From Narthecium ossifragum (taxonomy: Eukaryota > Streptophyta > Magnoliopsida > Dioscoreales > Nartheciaceae), in the NCBI GenBank assembly GCA_963920575.1, contig OY986967.1, forward strand, positions 21,221,648 to 21,285,647: a DNA stretch of 64,000 nucleotides. Reading direction: 5' to 3'. Numbering within the stretch: position 1 is the stretch's first letter; each line of letters opens with the position of its first letter. The position numbers were made by a program, and so were the translations under genes. Under the pieces are notes generated by a model. The model saw nothing but the letters and a program-made list of their open reading frames with translations, had not been told where the DNA came from and searched no databases. Positions 20,382 to 43,563 of the stretch are shown piece after piece.

Positions 20382-23300
20382 ATGGGATCAAAGAAAATGG
20401 CGGCGGTGAAGAGGGCGTACGCGGAGATTATACTGAACATGGCGCAGGAGGCGGCGGCGCGGATTCTGGCGTCGGAGCAGAAAGCGGTTGGGTTTCAGCA
20501 GAGCCTCTCCGCGGCGAAGGAGGAAGCCCTTGCTGCGCTCCTGCGGCTCAAGTCGATGATGGACTCCAAGGTGGTGGTGGTCTTTTCGGCTTCTTCTACT
20601 GCTTCTGTTTTCTTTAAATGTTTGGCCTTTACGATCCTTCTAGGTTATCCCGTGACAGAGTGTAATGGGGATCATAAGAATCCTCATTTGTTGCATTGCT
20701 CTCTGCCGTCTTGATTAATGCTTCTATCTTTATCACAGCTTTCGTTTAGGTTTTGTTGGTTTTGTGCTCCTTCAAATTCGGAAACATTTTCTAGACGCTA
20801 GGGCTTTTCTCTGATTCCTCCACATTTTAGTGTGTTTGACCACAGCTCTGTGGAATAATGGTCGAAAATTTTGCTGTTTGACTTCCTTCATATTGATGTG
20901 TGATCACTATGGCTTGCGTGTTAGTTAGCTACAGGAACATAGTCCTTCGTATAATTCCAGCTGTGCAATACCCCTTTATGTTGCGGAACAATCTTATTAC
21001 AATCCGACTGATAATTGACATGCCTGAAAGTCCAACTCAAGCGATCTTGACAATCTAGAGTTATCTAGGATCGCAAGGCCTCAGTGTCATCATCATAAAG
21101 AAGGGTGCTATCAGTAGTTTTCAAGCTCTCTTTTGGTGTTAGTAACTTCTTTCTTTCTTTCATTCATTCCCTTTTGTTCTGTGACCCCATAAAATAGCAT
21201 CTTATTCTTGTTCAATCATCGCAATAACTTCAAAACTTGCCAACAAATTTTGTCCACTTTGCTTCACGAGGGCTTGCAAACATTTATCTTTTAACTTAGC
21301 ATATTAGTGATTTTAAATAATGCTTTAGATCATTGCAAATTACTTGTCAAGCTATTTATCTTAGTAAAGTTGGGTTTTTGAATTCAAGTATTGTGTAGAT
21401 ATCGAAATGTGTTTTCCATGGTGTGGATAATCTTCTATGAACTGTCTCTGATTTGCTTTTGAGATCCAATCTTTTAGTTTGCATGACATCTTGTTGACCG
21501 TTATGGAATGTATGAATATGAAAACCCAGGTTTGCACTTTTAGATGCTTGTTTTCACTAGATTCTATTTCTTCACTAGCAAAATGATAGGTACAGTAATT
21601 ACTCTAAACCTGTTGATATTAAAACTAGGCTGTTGGTCCCATCATTGAAACCTTTGCTTTCGTTTTGTCATTTCTTTGTTATAATATTCATAGTCTTGTA
21701 ACTGAGGTATTCACTTAACTTTTATGCTCTGTTGTTGTGCAAGAGCTGTATTCAAGCAATTTACGTGAAAGCTTACAAACATTTTTAGTATAAAGACAGG
21801 ATCTTGGCGTTTATGGTAGAATCTTTTTTCTGGCTGTAATAACTTCCAGTTTTCGAATCCGAGTTTTTGACTGAAGCAGGTAAATATTACTTCTTTCTGG
21901 AACCCATTTTTAGTGAAACACGAAGTCCTTAAAACCAATAGCGAAACTACCACTTATAAGGTGATGGGACATATTTCATAACAGGGATTCCGTGCACCTG
22001 ATACACTTGTGCCTATCATTAGCATGATCAGTGACTGCACGGTCTGGTGTCATTCGGCTTGAGTTGTGTCGAAAATAGATGCACCATCAGTCGGCGCTGC
22101 CATGCTTACAATAACTATTGGTTGGAACCGAAATCCCTGTCTGATAGTCTTAAATTTGTGGGTGATATGCACTACTGACATTTTTTTCCACAGATTACCT
22201 TGTCAAAAATGTTACTTCATCATTTGGCTGTCATTCTATTACTTTCGTAGTTATTTTTTTTAGAGTCGTGATTTAATTGCTTTGCATTTTATTCGAGCTA
22301 GAAAATGTGTATACTGTTCGTAATCTAAATGTGAAAATATGAGAACACTAGTACCCTTATGCTTTTCTTCCAGTTTACATTTTATAGCCTTTCATAAGAA
22401 GTTCATCGTGTCATTTGCCACATTTTATGATTTTTTTTTTCTGTTTTAAAATGATTCATTGCATAAACTTTGCCATAAAATTGAGATTGAATGATTATGG
22501 TGTGTTTGGTCAATATAGGCTTGGACTGATGAGTGGCGTTTAGGAATTGATGGAAAAGGGAGTTGTCGAAACCACATTAAAAAGAAAGTCCTAATGAATA
22601 TCGAAATGGGTGGCAGTTGTTTGTCCACTTCGGTTATGAGAGGCATATGCTAAATTTGGATAGTGGGAAGAAGAAATATAGTTGACAACTTGATACTTCA
22701 GGAATTCTATGATTGAGGCAGGGCGAGATTTATGAGAGAAAAGACGAAAATGTCAACTATGGTATTGATTGGTCATGGATTAGGGTAGGAGATGGTAATC
22801 AGCAGGCAACAAGGAGAGAAAATATCAAGAAATGGCATTTTTGCTAGCAGTTTAGGGCACGATGGGGGCCACAATATAAGCGTATAAGCAAGTTATTTTT
22901 GATGTGGATGGTGATTCATCACTGAACTCTACCAATGGCGAAAAGGGATATAACCAGTAGTTTGTTTGTTAGTATTCCAAGGTACTTTCAAAATCTAGCT
23001 ACGAAGGGCTTTTAATTGACATCCATTAAACAACTGTGAATCAAGAGATGCTGATCTCCCTTGACGACTTATGGACTACTGGTCTATAAAGTCAAACAAT
23101 TTCTCAAGAAACTCTAGTGGATAAAGCTTTGAGGGCAATACATGTTAATGCTATGTGAGAATCGCCATTTTTTGGCTTTTGACGATATGAAGAGGTGAAT
23201 TTATTGACTTGAATTATGTTCTGACACTCCCCTTGTCCCTAGGTTCCAACATGTGAAATATGCCATCTAAATGTGGTGAACCATTGGATATTGGGTTCAA

Positions 23301-26300
23301 ATTCTTATATGTTCAAATTTACATCACCCATTGTCTTAAATGATTAGGCTGATTAGAAGATGCGAATTTGATCACTTAATTAAATTTTGTCACTGGTAGC
23401 GATGCATGAGCAAAAAATGAGTCACAACAATGGACGCATAAGTTGAAATAGCGTATATGATAAAATTGTTTAAATGAAAAGTTAATTATGAGTCAAGATG
23501 AATGGGATTGGATATAATAAAATGTTTCTAAAGCATGTGAACGTGTTATGCGATCCTTTCTTCTTCTCCATTGAGTTTTGATGATGAGATGCCCAATTGA
23601 GTTGTCAATTACATTTTCTTGCTGTATCTCGTGCCTTTTGTTCTATCACTATCCAAGTTGTTTGTACTTATAGTCAACAAAAATTTAGGGAGATAGACTC
23701 TAAAGCCCCTTACTGAAACCCCCCCCCCCCCTCTAATTTTGTGATCTAATTGTTGAACATGCGCTTGTTTTTATGTTAGCAATAGTTTTAGAGATGATTA
23801 TTGATCTGACATGGCTTTCCATGTGGTTGGCACGGGCATTGTGATGTAGGTCCAAGTGTATGATGTCATATGAAGTGGATCTTAGGGTTGATCTGAAGTA
23901 GTTGGATCTCGTAGAGGCAAGTCTAGGGTTTAGAAGATGCTAATAAAGGATATTCTAGGATTTCGATTGTTGTTTAAGAGGCTGTACTGTGGCCAGTATC
24001 CGTGATCAGTACACATGAACACACCTGTGAATAGTACTATTAACATTAAATTGGGTATTAGGAGATGTTTCAGAGGGGTTTGATGGATGAGGGAATATAG
24101 GATCTATTTGGGTTTTCTTCTTAAGGAAGTATCGATGAAAAGGAAGAATTTAGGAAAGTCGCTGGGAGGAGAGAGATCACAAAACCTAGGCATCACACCT
24201 AGGGTTCGCAGGCATCACACCTTAGACAGGGGTTATTTTAACACAATCCTCAAGGGATGATTGACGAAATTTCAAGTCTATTTGTTCATTCATCTAATTG
24301 AAAGCTATTACATCTCTATTTGTTGGCATGAAATGCCTAAGTCTCATAATAGACTTGGACTCGTACTAAACAAATAGTACTTATAATAGGCTAACCTAAC
24401 TAAACCCAAATCTAAAAATATAAATACTAAAAATCAGCATAAAATCCAATTCCAAAAATATGAAATAAATAACAAACTAGTCTAAGATTGAACTAAGCAA
24501 GCTTCCAAATAAGTTCCCCATCGTCGGCCACAAAGCAAATTAGGGCATGTTTGGCTCCGGCGGATCCGCGGGATCCAAGGGATGGGATCCGCGCGGATCC
24601 GACGGGGCGGGATCCGCGCGTCCCCCCATCCCGTGGATCCACCGGGATGGGGGTGCGCCAAACGCCCCCTTAAAGCTTGAGCCTTGGAAGCAGCTTTTCC
24701 ATGCCTTTTGTAGATTTTTAAGGTTTGCTGCCACAGTGCCACCTATCTCCCTGGCTTGAAAGAACTTGAGTCCGACGAGTTAAATGCATGGAATTGTTCT
24801 TCTTTTCTGTAGTTCTCAAGGTGCTCAAAGGGATTTCCTTTTCTTCTCTGGTTATATCTCTTTCTTCTCCTTTTTTTTTCAATGGTTAAAATGTTGTCTG
24901 CAGTGCTAACAACTCACACTATAATTGCAGGTTAGCGAAGCACAGAAGGTACACTTGGTTCAAGCAAGCAGGATCCAAGAACTTGAAGTTCAGCTCACTG
25001 AAGCAGAAAGTATGATTGGCCACCTTAGAACAGATTTGAAAAGAGTGAATGGGGAATTGGAGAAGGTCAAAAACAGAATAGTGGTGCCTCTTAGGAAAGA
25101 GAACTCAGAAAATCTGTCTATTTGTTCGAGTGAAGATAAATGTGAGGGAAGCAGAATTACCTCTGATCATATGATTTCTTCTCCACATGAACTTGTTTCA
25201 ACCGATGTTGAGAAAACTTCTTTGAGCCTGAGAAATGCAGATGGTTCTTGTTGCTGTGCTGAATATGCAACAAAAATTGAACCCTCGAAAGATGTCTCAG
25301 AAAAGAATGAATGTTCTAGCAACTCTGATCTAGCATCTATCATTATGGCAAGCAAAGAACCTGAACTTTACAGAAATGGATGCACGCAAAGAATCCGTGC
25401 CTTTGAACAAAATCATCTAGCAGCAAAAGTGCCTATTAGAAGTGAGGATCATGTTTCAAACACAAAGAACGATTTACCAGCCGGCGAGAGTGGAAAAGCT
25501 GAAAATCCTTGCACTCCAGATTCTTCTAAGATGGCTAACTTAGCAAGCGAGGTTAAGAAGTCTGCAGTGTCTGAGAGAGATGTTCATGTGAAAAGGAATG
25601 AGAATGGCCAAGCACTCAAGTTTTTTCGCAGGACTTCTTCAGGAAGACGAGCAAAATCTAAGTACATAAATTCTAGCCACTCTGAAGTTTGTTCTGATGA
25701 GGGAAAGGTAGGCCATCAACGCTCTAAGACTGAGTGTTCTAGATTTTCTGGAGACGATATGAATGCTCATAATGATTCCTTGGTCAACATAGTTAGTGAA
25801 GATGACAAGGAATTCTTGCATTCGTCTGGTGCCTCATTTTCTAGTAGAAGCTGTAGAACGTCAAATGGTGGAAAGATGTGCTCTAATATAGCCCTCAGAA
25901 ATGAGAGTTTGGGATCTCTGCAGAACAGTCGAAGAGTGATGAGGCTAAGCACACCACAGAATATTCGTTCAGGCTCTGAGGATCGAACTTCTAGGAGCCC
26001 TTCGTTGATCTCCGTGAAAGGTGATGATAACCTCGGAGTATCAATTCTCTTGAATGAAACCAAAACAAAGGATGCTATTCCATTAACTAGAGGCATTCAG
26101 GATGATGTACCTGACACAGAACTGGTGGAGGATTCTGCGAGTTTGCGACCTATTCAGAAAATAGCAAATGATACGAAGATGACTAGCAGCGAATCAACAC
26201 ATGATTCAGGTCATATTCCAATTGCAAATCTTGACCCCAAAGGTGAGAAGCCCTATGAATCAGTTGGAATTTCTAATCAAGCTGGAGGTGATAGAGTTCT

Positions 26301-26754
26301 CAAATATCGGAGGAAGCGGAAGAGAGGATTTTCTAGCGGCAAAGATGAAAATATATTCCCTGAGAAAAGGAACAATGCAAAGAGAAAAGCAATAGAGAAG
26401 CAGAACTCGATGGTAGAACTTCAGAATCCTAGCTTGAAAATGGAGTCATCACGGGACAGCAGGAGAGTTGCGCAGGTGGCACGCCAGGTTAGTATGTAAT
26501 TCCTGTTCTCTTTGCTGAAACCTGTATAAAAGCTATTAACTATTGGTTGTGCAGAATATATATGCACTGCTCGAAGCATTTTTCACCTTGTTTTTACAGC
26601 TTATTATGCGATCAAATGGAAGAAATTAGCTAATGTAGCACAACCAAATTGTTCATCTACTGCATTAATTCTTGTACTTCCCTGTACTTCTCTTACTTTT
26701 CTTTCTTTTCATACTTTGCAGCTGATTTCTTTGTCGGAAAAAAGGTGGTGGTAA
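20382..26754 (+). CDS. Plant coiled-coil protein of unknown function, 592 aa
   Basis: Three exons join in phase 0: 20382-20570, 24931-26487 and 26722-26754 (donors AAG|GTGGTG and CAG|GTTAGT; acceptors TTGCAG and TTTGCAG). The start MGSKKMAAVKRAY is the first ATG of the open frame. Residues about 10-115 form an Ala/Glu/Leu-rich coiled coil across the first intron (LRLKSMMDSK joined to VSEAQKVHL, then RIQELEVQLTEAESMIG). The middle is Ser-rich and likely disordered; near the end is a basic stretch (KYRRKRKRGFSSGK, probable nuclear signal). The 11-codon last exon gives LISLSEKRWW after VARQ, an end I recall as conserved in an uncharacterised plant family with the same coiled coil. Intron 1 is 4.36 kb. 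Not identified further; a chromatin or nuclear role is only a guess from the basic stretch. Confidence 0.85.
20571..24930 (+). other. Large first intron of the coiled-coil gene
   Basis: About 4.4 kb without a supported exon. It is AT-rich, has a C13 run near 23720 and a GC-rich MITE at 24543-24669. The part at about 23850-24480 (repeats of caggcatcacac, then ctatttgttcattcatc) looks like transposon debris but I could not assign it. Confidence 0.6.
24543..24669. mobile_element. GC-rich MITE, Tourist (PIF/Harbinger)-like
   Basis: A 127-bp insert with ends GGGCATGTTTGGC and (reverse complement) GGGGGCGTTTGGC, flanked by TTA on both sides (24540-24542 and 24670-24672). TTA duplications and this TIR type fit PIF/Harbinger MITEs. 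The inside is built of GGATCC repeats and much richer in GC than the intron around it. Confidence 0.7.
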
Positions 26755-28359
26755 TATTGTTTTCTCAAAGGCGAATCTTCAGTAGGAAGATGATGCAGCA
26801 AATGCAGATGTCCTCTGTTTTCATAAACATGTTGCTTCTCACTAACGTCTAGTCAACCAAAAAGGTCATGAAGAAGCCCTGTACTATACAGAAGTGAGTT
26901 GCCAAAGCAGCTCCATTTGTTTCATGCTTTTATCCTAAGTTATCAAACAGTTAGTAAAATTTTCTTACTTTTCATTTCCATTATGTCTGGTATGGTTTGG
27001 ACGTCATGCATATGATGTTTTCATGGCAATATGCTTATTATACAATGGTTCGTACTGCTGCTGCAAGCCTTTTTTTTTATTATAAACTATAGGAAATTAC
27101 CCTTGGCTAGTAACTGAGTTGTTGGATACATTGTCTTCATATTTTGTTCTTGGGAACACTGTGAATTGTTTCCACCTGAAGCTAGAATTTGCTCAATCAC
27201 ATGATATCTTGATTGTGTGATCAATGATGGTTTCTTAGAATGGTCTCTTAATGTATTGGCTACTTTGTTCCTTAGCTGCCAGTTGCGGCAAGCATCATTG
27301 CATCAGCCTGACATTTTGTTCCCAGCTTACCCTGTTTTGATCAGTTCCGGCCAGCTATCTTATGAAAAAAACCAGCTTTATCACTCGACTTGTGTGGGTT
27401 GTTGCCCTTTGTTTTAAACACATAAGTGGATCGATCAGACTTTGAAGCACAGGCAATCTGATACCTTTCTATTTCCACCAACCTTGAAATCCTCTACACA
27501 TAGTTTTTTTATGTTGGCATCTTAGTTCGATTCATATCAGACTGATCTGATCTTCCCAAGGGTGTGTTTAATCGCACAAACTCAAAAACGAAGATGGCAG
27601 CCATGAATTTTTAAAATAAAATTTTGGGATGGTGAGTTGCTAAACTGATGTCTTGGAAAGTCATGATTTGCCTATGGATGGATCTTTGCCTAATGTTATA
27701 ACATCCTTCTTCTTTTATTGGTTTTTATCTTAGTGTTTCCACTCATTATTTGGTAGTCTGATTCTAAAGTATGTGATGGGCTACCTCAATGGGAACAATA
27801 GGTGGCCGAAGGATTAAGAGGAAGCCTGTTAAAAGGTGTAATTTTTTTTTTGTTCACACAATTTTCAACTATGAAGCAGACATGCTTGCTAGGCAAGCTA
27901 GACTTGAGCGGATGTCGAGGTGCTTTCTTTTTTTTCGGATTAGTTGAGCCCAAAGACTGGTAAAGTGTTTTACCTTCGGACCTGTTTAGATTTCTGATCA
28001 CACCGACGCGAAAACACAGCAGCATATTCCAAAATATTAACCAAATCGGGCGAACAATATCATGGGAAAAGACGGCATCACCTATGATTAACCAAGGTTC
28101 ATCAATGATCAATCAGCCCATTTGCAGTGCAAAAACTCTAGACAAGTCATTATCAGCTCAAAACATCTCCCGAAACACTGTTGGATTACATGCGAGCAAC
28201 AATTGGCGATACGAGAATACCAATTTGTTTGTTGGAAACGCGAATCCAATCACACAAAACCTGGTAACTTTATTTGTTATCCAATATCAGAGAAAAGATC
28301 AATCCCTGGATATTTTCTGGTTCATGAGGAACAAATTAATTAGTGACGGTCACAGATCT
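26755..28359. other. Spacer between two convergent genes
   Basis: It holds the 3' UTRs of the plus-strand coiled-coil gene and the minus-strand PFP gene. The sequence is AT-rich and I see no further exon, RNA gene or clear transposon in it. Confidence 0.6.
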
Positions 28360-38545
<10,186 letters not shown>

Positions 38546-38574
38546 GGATCTACGGATTTGGGAAGCAATGCACT

Positions 38575-38601
<27 letters not shown>
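38575..38601. repeat. (GA)n microsatellite in the PFP-beta 5' UTR
   Basis: A run of about 13 GA units lies 30 bases before the PFP ATG and reads as (CT)n in the transcript. Pyrimidine runs near the start of transcription are common in plant promoters. Confidence 0.85.
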
Positions 38602-38607
<6 letters not shown>

Positions 38608-38647
38608 ACGGAGACCAGGGAGCGAGTGATGTATGGGTGTGGCTGTG

Positions 38648-38655
38648 TATTTATA
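38648..38655 (-). promoter_or_regulatory. TATA box of the PFP-beta gene
   Basis: The minus strand reads TATAAATA about 103 bases before the ATG at 38545. A start about 30 bases downstream would give a leader of roughly 75 bases that includes the (CT)n run. Confidence 0.6.
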
Positions 38656-40684
38656 ATATCGAGAAGAAGGGAGAGAAATTAGGTAGGGCGTAGGCTCCTT
38701 CCTTCTGTTTGGAAAGTGTCGTTGGAGTATCCGCCTGTTGGTCAAGGGTTCGAAAGTTTCGGTTGGGTTAGACTTCAAATGTCTCGGTCGCGTTCGTTGT
38801 TTTGGATTTTATTTCAGTGGTTTTCAACTTTCAACAGTTTGGTATTATTTTAATATAAATTCTTTTTATAAATTAGGTATATAATTTTAAATGGCAAAAA
38901 CTTCAAGAATAAGTCATAAAATAATTAAAATTATATATATTTTATATAAGTCAAAGCTTAAACTATAACAAGAAAACTTCAAAACCATATCGATTACAAA
39001 TTAAAACCAACGATTATTATTCCAAGCACTTTCAAAGACAATTCCTATTTCGATTCCTGGTGTTACAAAACATACCATCAACTCTTTAAATCAAATGTGC
39101 CACGCTACTCTCTCTCTCTCTCTCTCTCTATTTACACTTATATGTCAGATGCAACTCCGAATGGGCTGGAAATTTTTTAATAAGAAATTGATGAATAGTC
39201 AATTTGGGAGAACTTATTTGCTCGTCCACTTAGAAGTTTTCAAGGCATTTAGTCTTTTTTTTTTTACAGCTGTAAAATTTTATTACTAAAATGCCATTTT
39301 AACATCCCCATCCTATATTCCCTTCTAAGTGACTGTTCATATTTCTAGTGACTGTTCATATTCTCGTCGAAAAGTTACTATCAAAAAATCTGAAAAGTAA
39401 CTACCAAAAAAACTGAAAAGTAACTACCAAAAAATGAAAAGTAATTACCAAAATTGAAAAATAACTACAAATATTTTATATAATTTTTTTTATAATATTA
39501 TTAACTATAAAGTGAAAAGTAACTACAAATATTTAAAAAATGATATGTCCGTGAAAAATTGAAAAAAAGGGAAAGTAACTACAAAATTGAAAAGTAACTC
39601 CAAATATTTTTCACAATATTTTTTAATATTTTAACTACAAAATGAAAAGTAACTACCATATTTTTACAATATTAAAAAGTAACCACCAATATTTTTTTAA
39701 CTAATTTTTGCACAAATTGATAGTCACTTTTCATTGTGTTTCAAAATTTAAAAGTAACTACCGCATTGTTTTAATATTTTTACAAAAATTGATAATTACT
39801 TTCCATTGTGTATCAATTGTTTTTTTTTGTACTCACCTTTTGAAATTTGGTAACAAATTACCATATACCTTTTATGTCAATTGTTGGTAGTCACTTTTCA
39901 GAAAGTTATTGCAAGGTCATTTTCACATTAAATCAGTGAAAATTTACTAACAGAAGGAGGCATTTTTTATTTTTCAAAAATAAAAAAAATCATATAAGAG
40001 TAGCATGGTCTTTTTTTTTTCTAAAGTGGTACTAAAAAACATATATGATCTTTTATATGGTACCAAATGATAAGTTGGGTTGTCATAAAGGACTAAATGA
40101 CAAATCCTCAAATTTTAAAGACCAAACCGACAGACAGACAAAATTCAAAATTTTGTTTGCCTTTAAACCCAAATCCCCCGGTTAGAAAATATGGATTGGA
40201 TCTCTTCAGACCAGAAGGATCTAGATCAGGTTTCAAATTCACGTCAACTGCTTCTAGAAAGGATTTTGACAGCCTTCAAGACTAGAACTTTTTAATCAAT
40301 TCACCTAATTTGACAACGACACAAGTTTATTTCAAAGAGATGACCTTTACTGTGAGGTTTCAATAGAATCTCTAACCAAAACCTCATAGCAACAAACGCC
40401 TAATTAAAAGGATTGAAGAGTAGATGAAAAGGATGTCCATACTCCATACTAGGGACAAATTTATCCACACAAATACTTTCTTAATGCCAAGCTAAAATCC
40501 TCCCAACTGCTCATCATATTTACCCATTTTTTCCGATAATTTAGTTACTTGATTGTACAGCCGAAATAAAGAGTAAAGGAAACAGAAGAATAGAAAGTAA
40601 ACAAAAAAAGGTTCAAGCTCTTTTCCATTATTGTCGATCATCAGCTGGCCTGTTTTCCCTCGTCTCCCAGAATGTATACACGGA
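38656..40684. other. AT-rich spacer with microsatellite and short-repeat region
   Basis: Upstream region of PFP-beta and then non-coding sequence up to the LINE. It contains a (CT)n run at 39108-39129 and the gaaaagtaactac repeat region at 39370-39905. The remaining part up to 40684 shows nothing I can name. Confidence 0.6.
39370..39905. repeat. AT-rich repeat region of gaaaagtaactac units with inverted copies
   Basis: The unit gaaaagtaactac(c)aaa occurs about ten times from 39370 to 39760; the reverse form (ttggtagtcacttttcag) ends the stretch at about 39885. Direct repeats plus an inverted copy at the far end suggest a decayed MITE or foldback with internal tandem growth. Confidence 0.55.
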
Positions 40685-40714
40685 ATCTTTTTTTGATTAA
40701 TTGAGCATGTAGGC

Positions 40715-41330
40715 TAAAAGTCCCGATTAGGGGTTACAAAACAGAAATAACTGGAAGACTCGGGGCGCACCCCTCAGCCTCCTCTACATTACTCATTTGA
40801 AACCAAAGATTAAGCGCCTCGCGGGCTAGCCAGTCCGCGTGAATGTTCTCCTCACGAGGGATCTAGGATACCCGAAAATCAGCCACCATGCCACACATCC
40901 ACCAAATCTCTTGCACCAATTCTCTACAATCCTCCACTAACGGCATGGCGCCTTCTATCATTCTCACGGCTTGCATAGAGTCGCTTTCGATGACTACACA
41001 TCTGAGGGCTTGCTGCGCGGCATAAGTCGTGGCTGCGAGAATAGCTCTTAACTCTCCAGCGAGGATGGAGCTGCTTTTGCTGATGCTGCTTTCAGACCAG
41101 CAGATAAGTTCTTCCTCATCAAAACAAACAACACCAAGGCCAGCCATACCAGAGGACTGATCAAAAGAAGCATCAGTTTGAAATTTAATACCATGGGCTT
41201 CAGTTACAGTATTGCATCGTCTTCTCTGTTTGGCCAGCCCAGTGTATTCTCTGGATTGCCATTTAACCAGGCGTCCAAGCTCTTGATCTTCCAGACCCGC
41301 GTTCTCCGCCACGACTTTGCATCTGTCTTT
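40715..41330 (-). pseudogene. RNase H domain of the LINE ORF2
   Basis: After the stop at 41331, the frame gives FQTDASFDQSSGMAGLGVV, then SILAGELRAILAATTYA and VVIESDSMQAV, i.e. the acidic residues of the plant RVT_3/RNase H domain. An in-frame TAG at 40863-40865 comes just before IPREENIHADWLAREA, which is the usual end of the domain. The frame ends near 40720. Confidence 0.85.
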
Positions 41331-42167
41331 CTAGAGCCACCACGCACCATAGGCTAGCAAGGAGGTCGACTGGGTGATTCCCTTAGAGCTCCGGCGTCGG
41401 CAGAGAAGATTGATGAAGTTGTCCATGGTGAGACTGCTATAATCGATACATGTGCCAGTAAGTTCCCTGCTCCATACTTCCTGAGCGAACCTGCATTCAA
41501 AGAGCAAGTGATCGATGGTTTCCTCCAAAAGGTTGCAGCGAGGGCAGAGGTTGCTCGAGGTGAGACAGAGGGACCACAGTGTTGAATTGGTTGGCAGCTT
41601 CCCGTGAAGGAGCTTCCACAGAAGCAAACGGGGGCGTGGTCCTGCTGGTGCTTGCCAAACGCTCTTCCAAAGATGAATGCACTGCCCATCACTTCGATAG
41701 CCATCTTGCTTCTTGAGCATCTGGTAGGCTGAAGCTGCAGTGACCACACCACTCCTGTCCCAAGTCCATCTGGGACGAAGAATCGCGTTACAGGGAGGCA
41801 GGGGGTTGGAAAGAAGCCGTTGTATCATTGCCGGGTGGAAAAGGGAATGGAGCTTGCTCAGATTCCAGCGTCCATCCTCAGAGAACAAGTCCTGAACTTT
41901 CAATTGATCCATATCCTCATTTGCCGTTACAAGACATGGGAATGAAACTAGAGGACCACCAGTCGTGAAGCACACTCGCCTGACAAACTGGGTTGGGTTC
42001 CCATCTGAGGTGCCAGCGGAGGATGTCAGCCGCCCTGCAGGTGGATCTCCAAAGGGTGGAAACAGGGGACGAGCCCTTGAGCTGAGGGAGGACGCCGGTT
42101 GCTTTGTATTTGGCATGACAGATGGTCGTCCAGATGTTCTCTTGCGCGTCGAGGAATCTAGCCACAC
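41331..42167 (-). pseudogene. zf-RVT region of the LINE ORF2
   Basis: The useful part (about 41930-41331) holds DLFSEDGRWNL, WTWDRSGVVTAASAYQML and the zinc-binding region NLCPRCNLLEETIDHLLFEC that follows RT in plant LINEs. It is in a different frame from RT, so a frameshift lies near 41.93-42.0 kb. The first part of the frame up to about 42000 is a shadow of RT. It ends in a stop at 41331-41333. Confidence 0.8.
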
Positions 42168-43563
42168 GCTTTATGCGCAACGCCGTCTGCCACCGCTTCA
42201 AGTTCTTGAGTCCCAAGCCCCCTTCCAATTTGTGGCGACAAACTGTGTCCCAAGCAACGTTGGAGAGGCCACCTTTCTTGCCCAGCCAGAGGAAATTCCT
42301 TGCCAGCATGGTGATCTTGTTGAGGATGGTGACCGGTGTCAGGATCGAAGACATCACGTAGACCGGCATGGCCTGCAGCACCGGTTGAATGAGGACCACT
42401 CTCCCCGCCGCCGCCTTGTTTGGGCATCTCCAGCTCGCCAGACGTCGTTGGACCGCATCAAGCAAGAAGGAAAAATCTTTAACTTGTATCCTACGCGAGT
42501 CCAAAGGGACTCCAAGGTATTTCCAAGGCTCTGTTTTCCTGGGGAACCCAAGCAGGTGGGTGAGCACCGTTCTTCGTCGGGTGGAGGCTGAGGGGGAGAA
42601 TTTGATGCTAGATTTGTCGGGATTAACCTCCAGGCCAGACAACTTCCGATACCTATTCAAGATGTTGGTGAGCTTCTTCGCTTCTACGCGCTTGGCGGTG
42701 GTCACAAAGAGGCAATCGTCGGCGTAGAGGAGGTGACTGATCGGGGCTGCTAATCCCTGGTAGCTCACTCCTTCAAGAGCAATAAGCGAAACCTTGGCAA
42801 GCCTCGTGAGGACTTCCTGCTCAAGGATGAAAATATAAGCTGACAAGGGGTCACCTTGTCGGAGGCCGCACGCTGCAGGGAAGAAGCCACACACCCTTCC
42901 ATTAATTAGCAGGGAGAACTGTGTGGTGGTGATGCATTCCATCACCAGGTTAATCCATGCACTTGGAAAACCCATATGGGTGAGTATCCTGCGGATGAAA
43001 CTCCAGCTGACGGAGTCATAGGCGGCTCGAACGTCCACCTTAATGGCCATGAGGGCCTCAGTCTTAGGAGCTCTCTGCAGCGAGTGTAGGAGCTCATGCG
43101 CAGCTCTGATGTTATCCTGGATAGATCTGCCTTCAATGTATGCGGATTGCTCAAGGCTGATGATGTCCTGGAGTGCCGGCTTCATCCTGCTAGCAAGGAT
43201 GGAGGAGATGACCTTGTAGCAGACGTTGCACAAGCTGATGGGTATGTATTCCTTGACGCGTCGGGGATTGGCGCATTTGGAAATGAAAGTGATATAGGTG
43301 TTATTCCAGCCGTTTTGCAGCTTGCAATTCTGGAAGAAACTGCGTATGAGGGACGTGAAGTCCTGCCCAACGGTGAGCCAGTGTTCAAGAAAGAACTCAG
43401 CGGTTAGGCCGTCAGGTCCGGGGCATCTATCCCTTCCCATCGATTGAAGAGTGAGAAGTACCTCATCCGTCGAGACTTCGTCCAGAAGATGGTTACTGCT
43501 GTTAGAGGAGATGTGGGGAAGAGGGGAAGCGTCGTGGTTGGGCAACCTCTGTCCCTGGCCCAA
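41917..43563 (-). pseudogene. Reverse transcriptase of the LINE ORF2
   Basis: The frame shows non-LTR RT motifs in order: GPDGLTAEFF, PISLCNVCYKVISSILA, SRMKPALQDIISLEQSAYIEGRSI (split here as seen), AYDSVSWSFI, GLRQGDPLSAYIF, and the catalytic LLYADDCLF. It is in a different frame from the endonuclease upstream. Only one long ORF without internal stop is seen in this part. Confidence 0.9.

Noticed and set aside
20006..20440. 144-codon minus-strand frame over the start of the coiled-coil gene
   Set aside because: Shadow of the GC-richer first exon and leader of the plus-strand gene.
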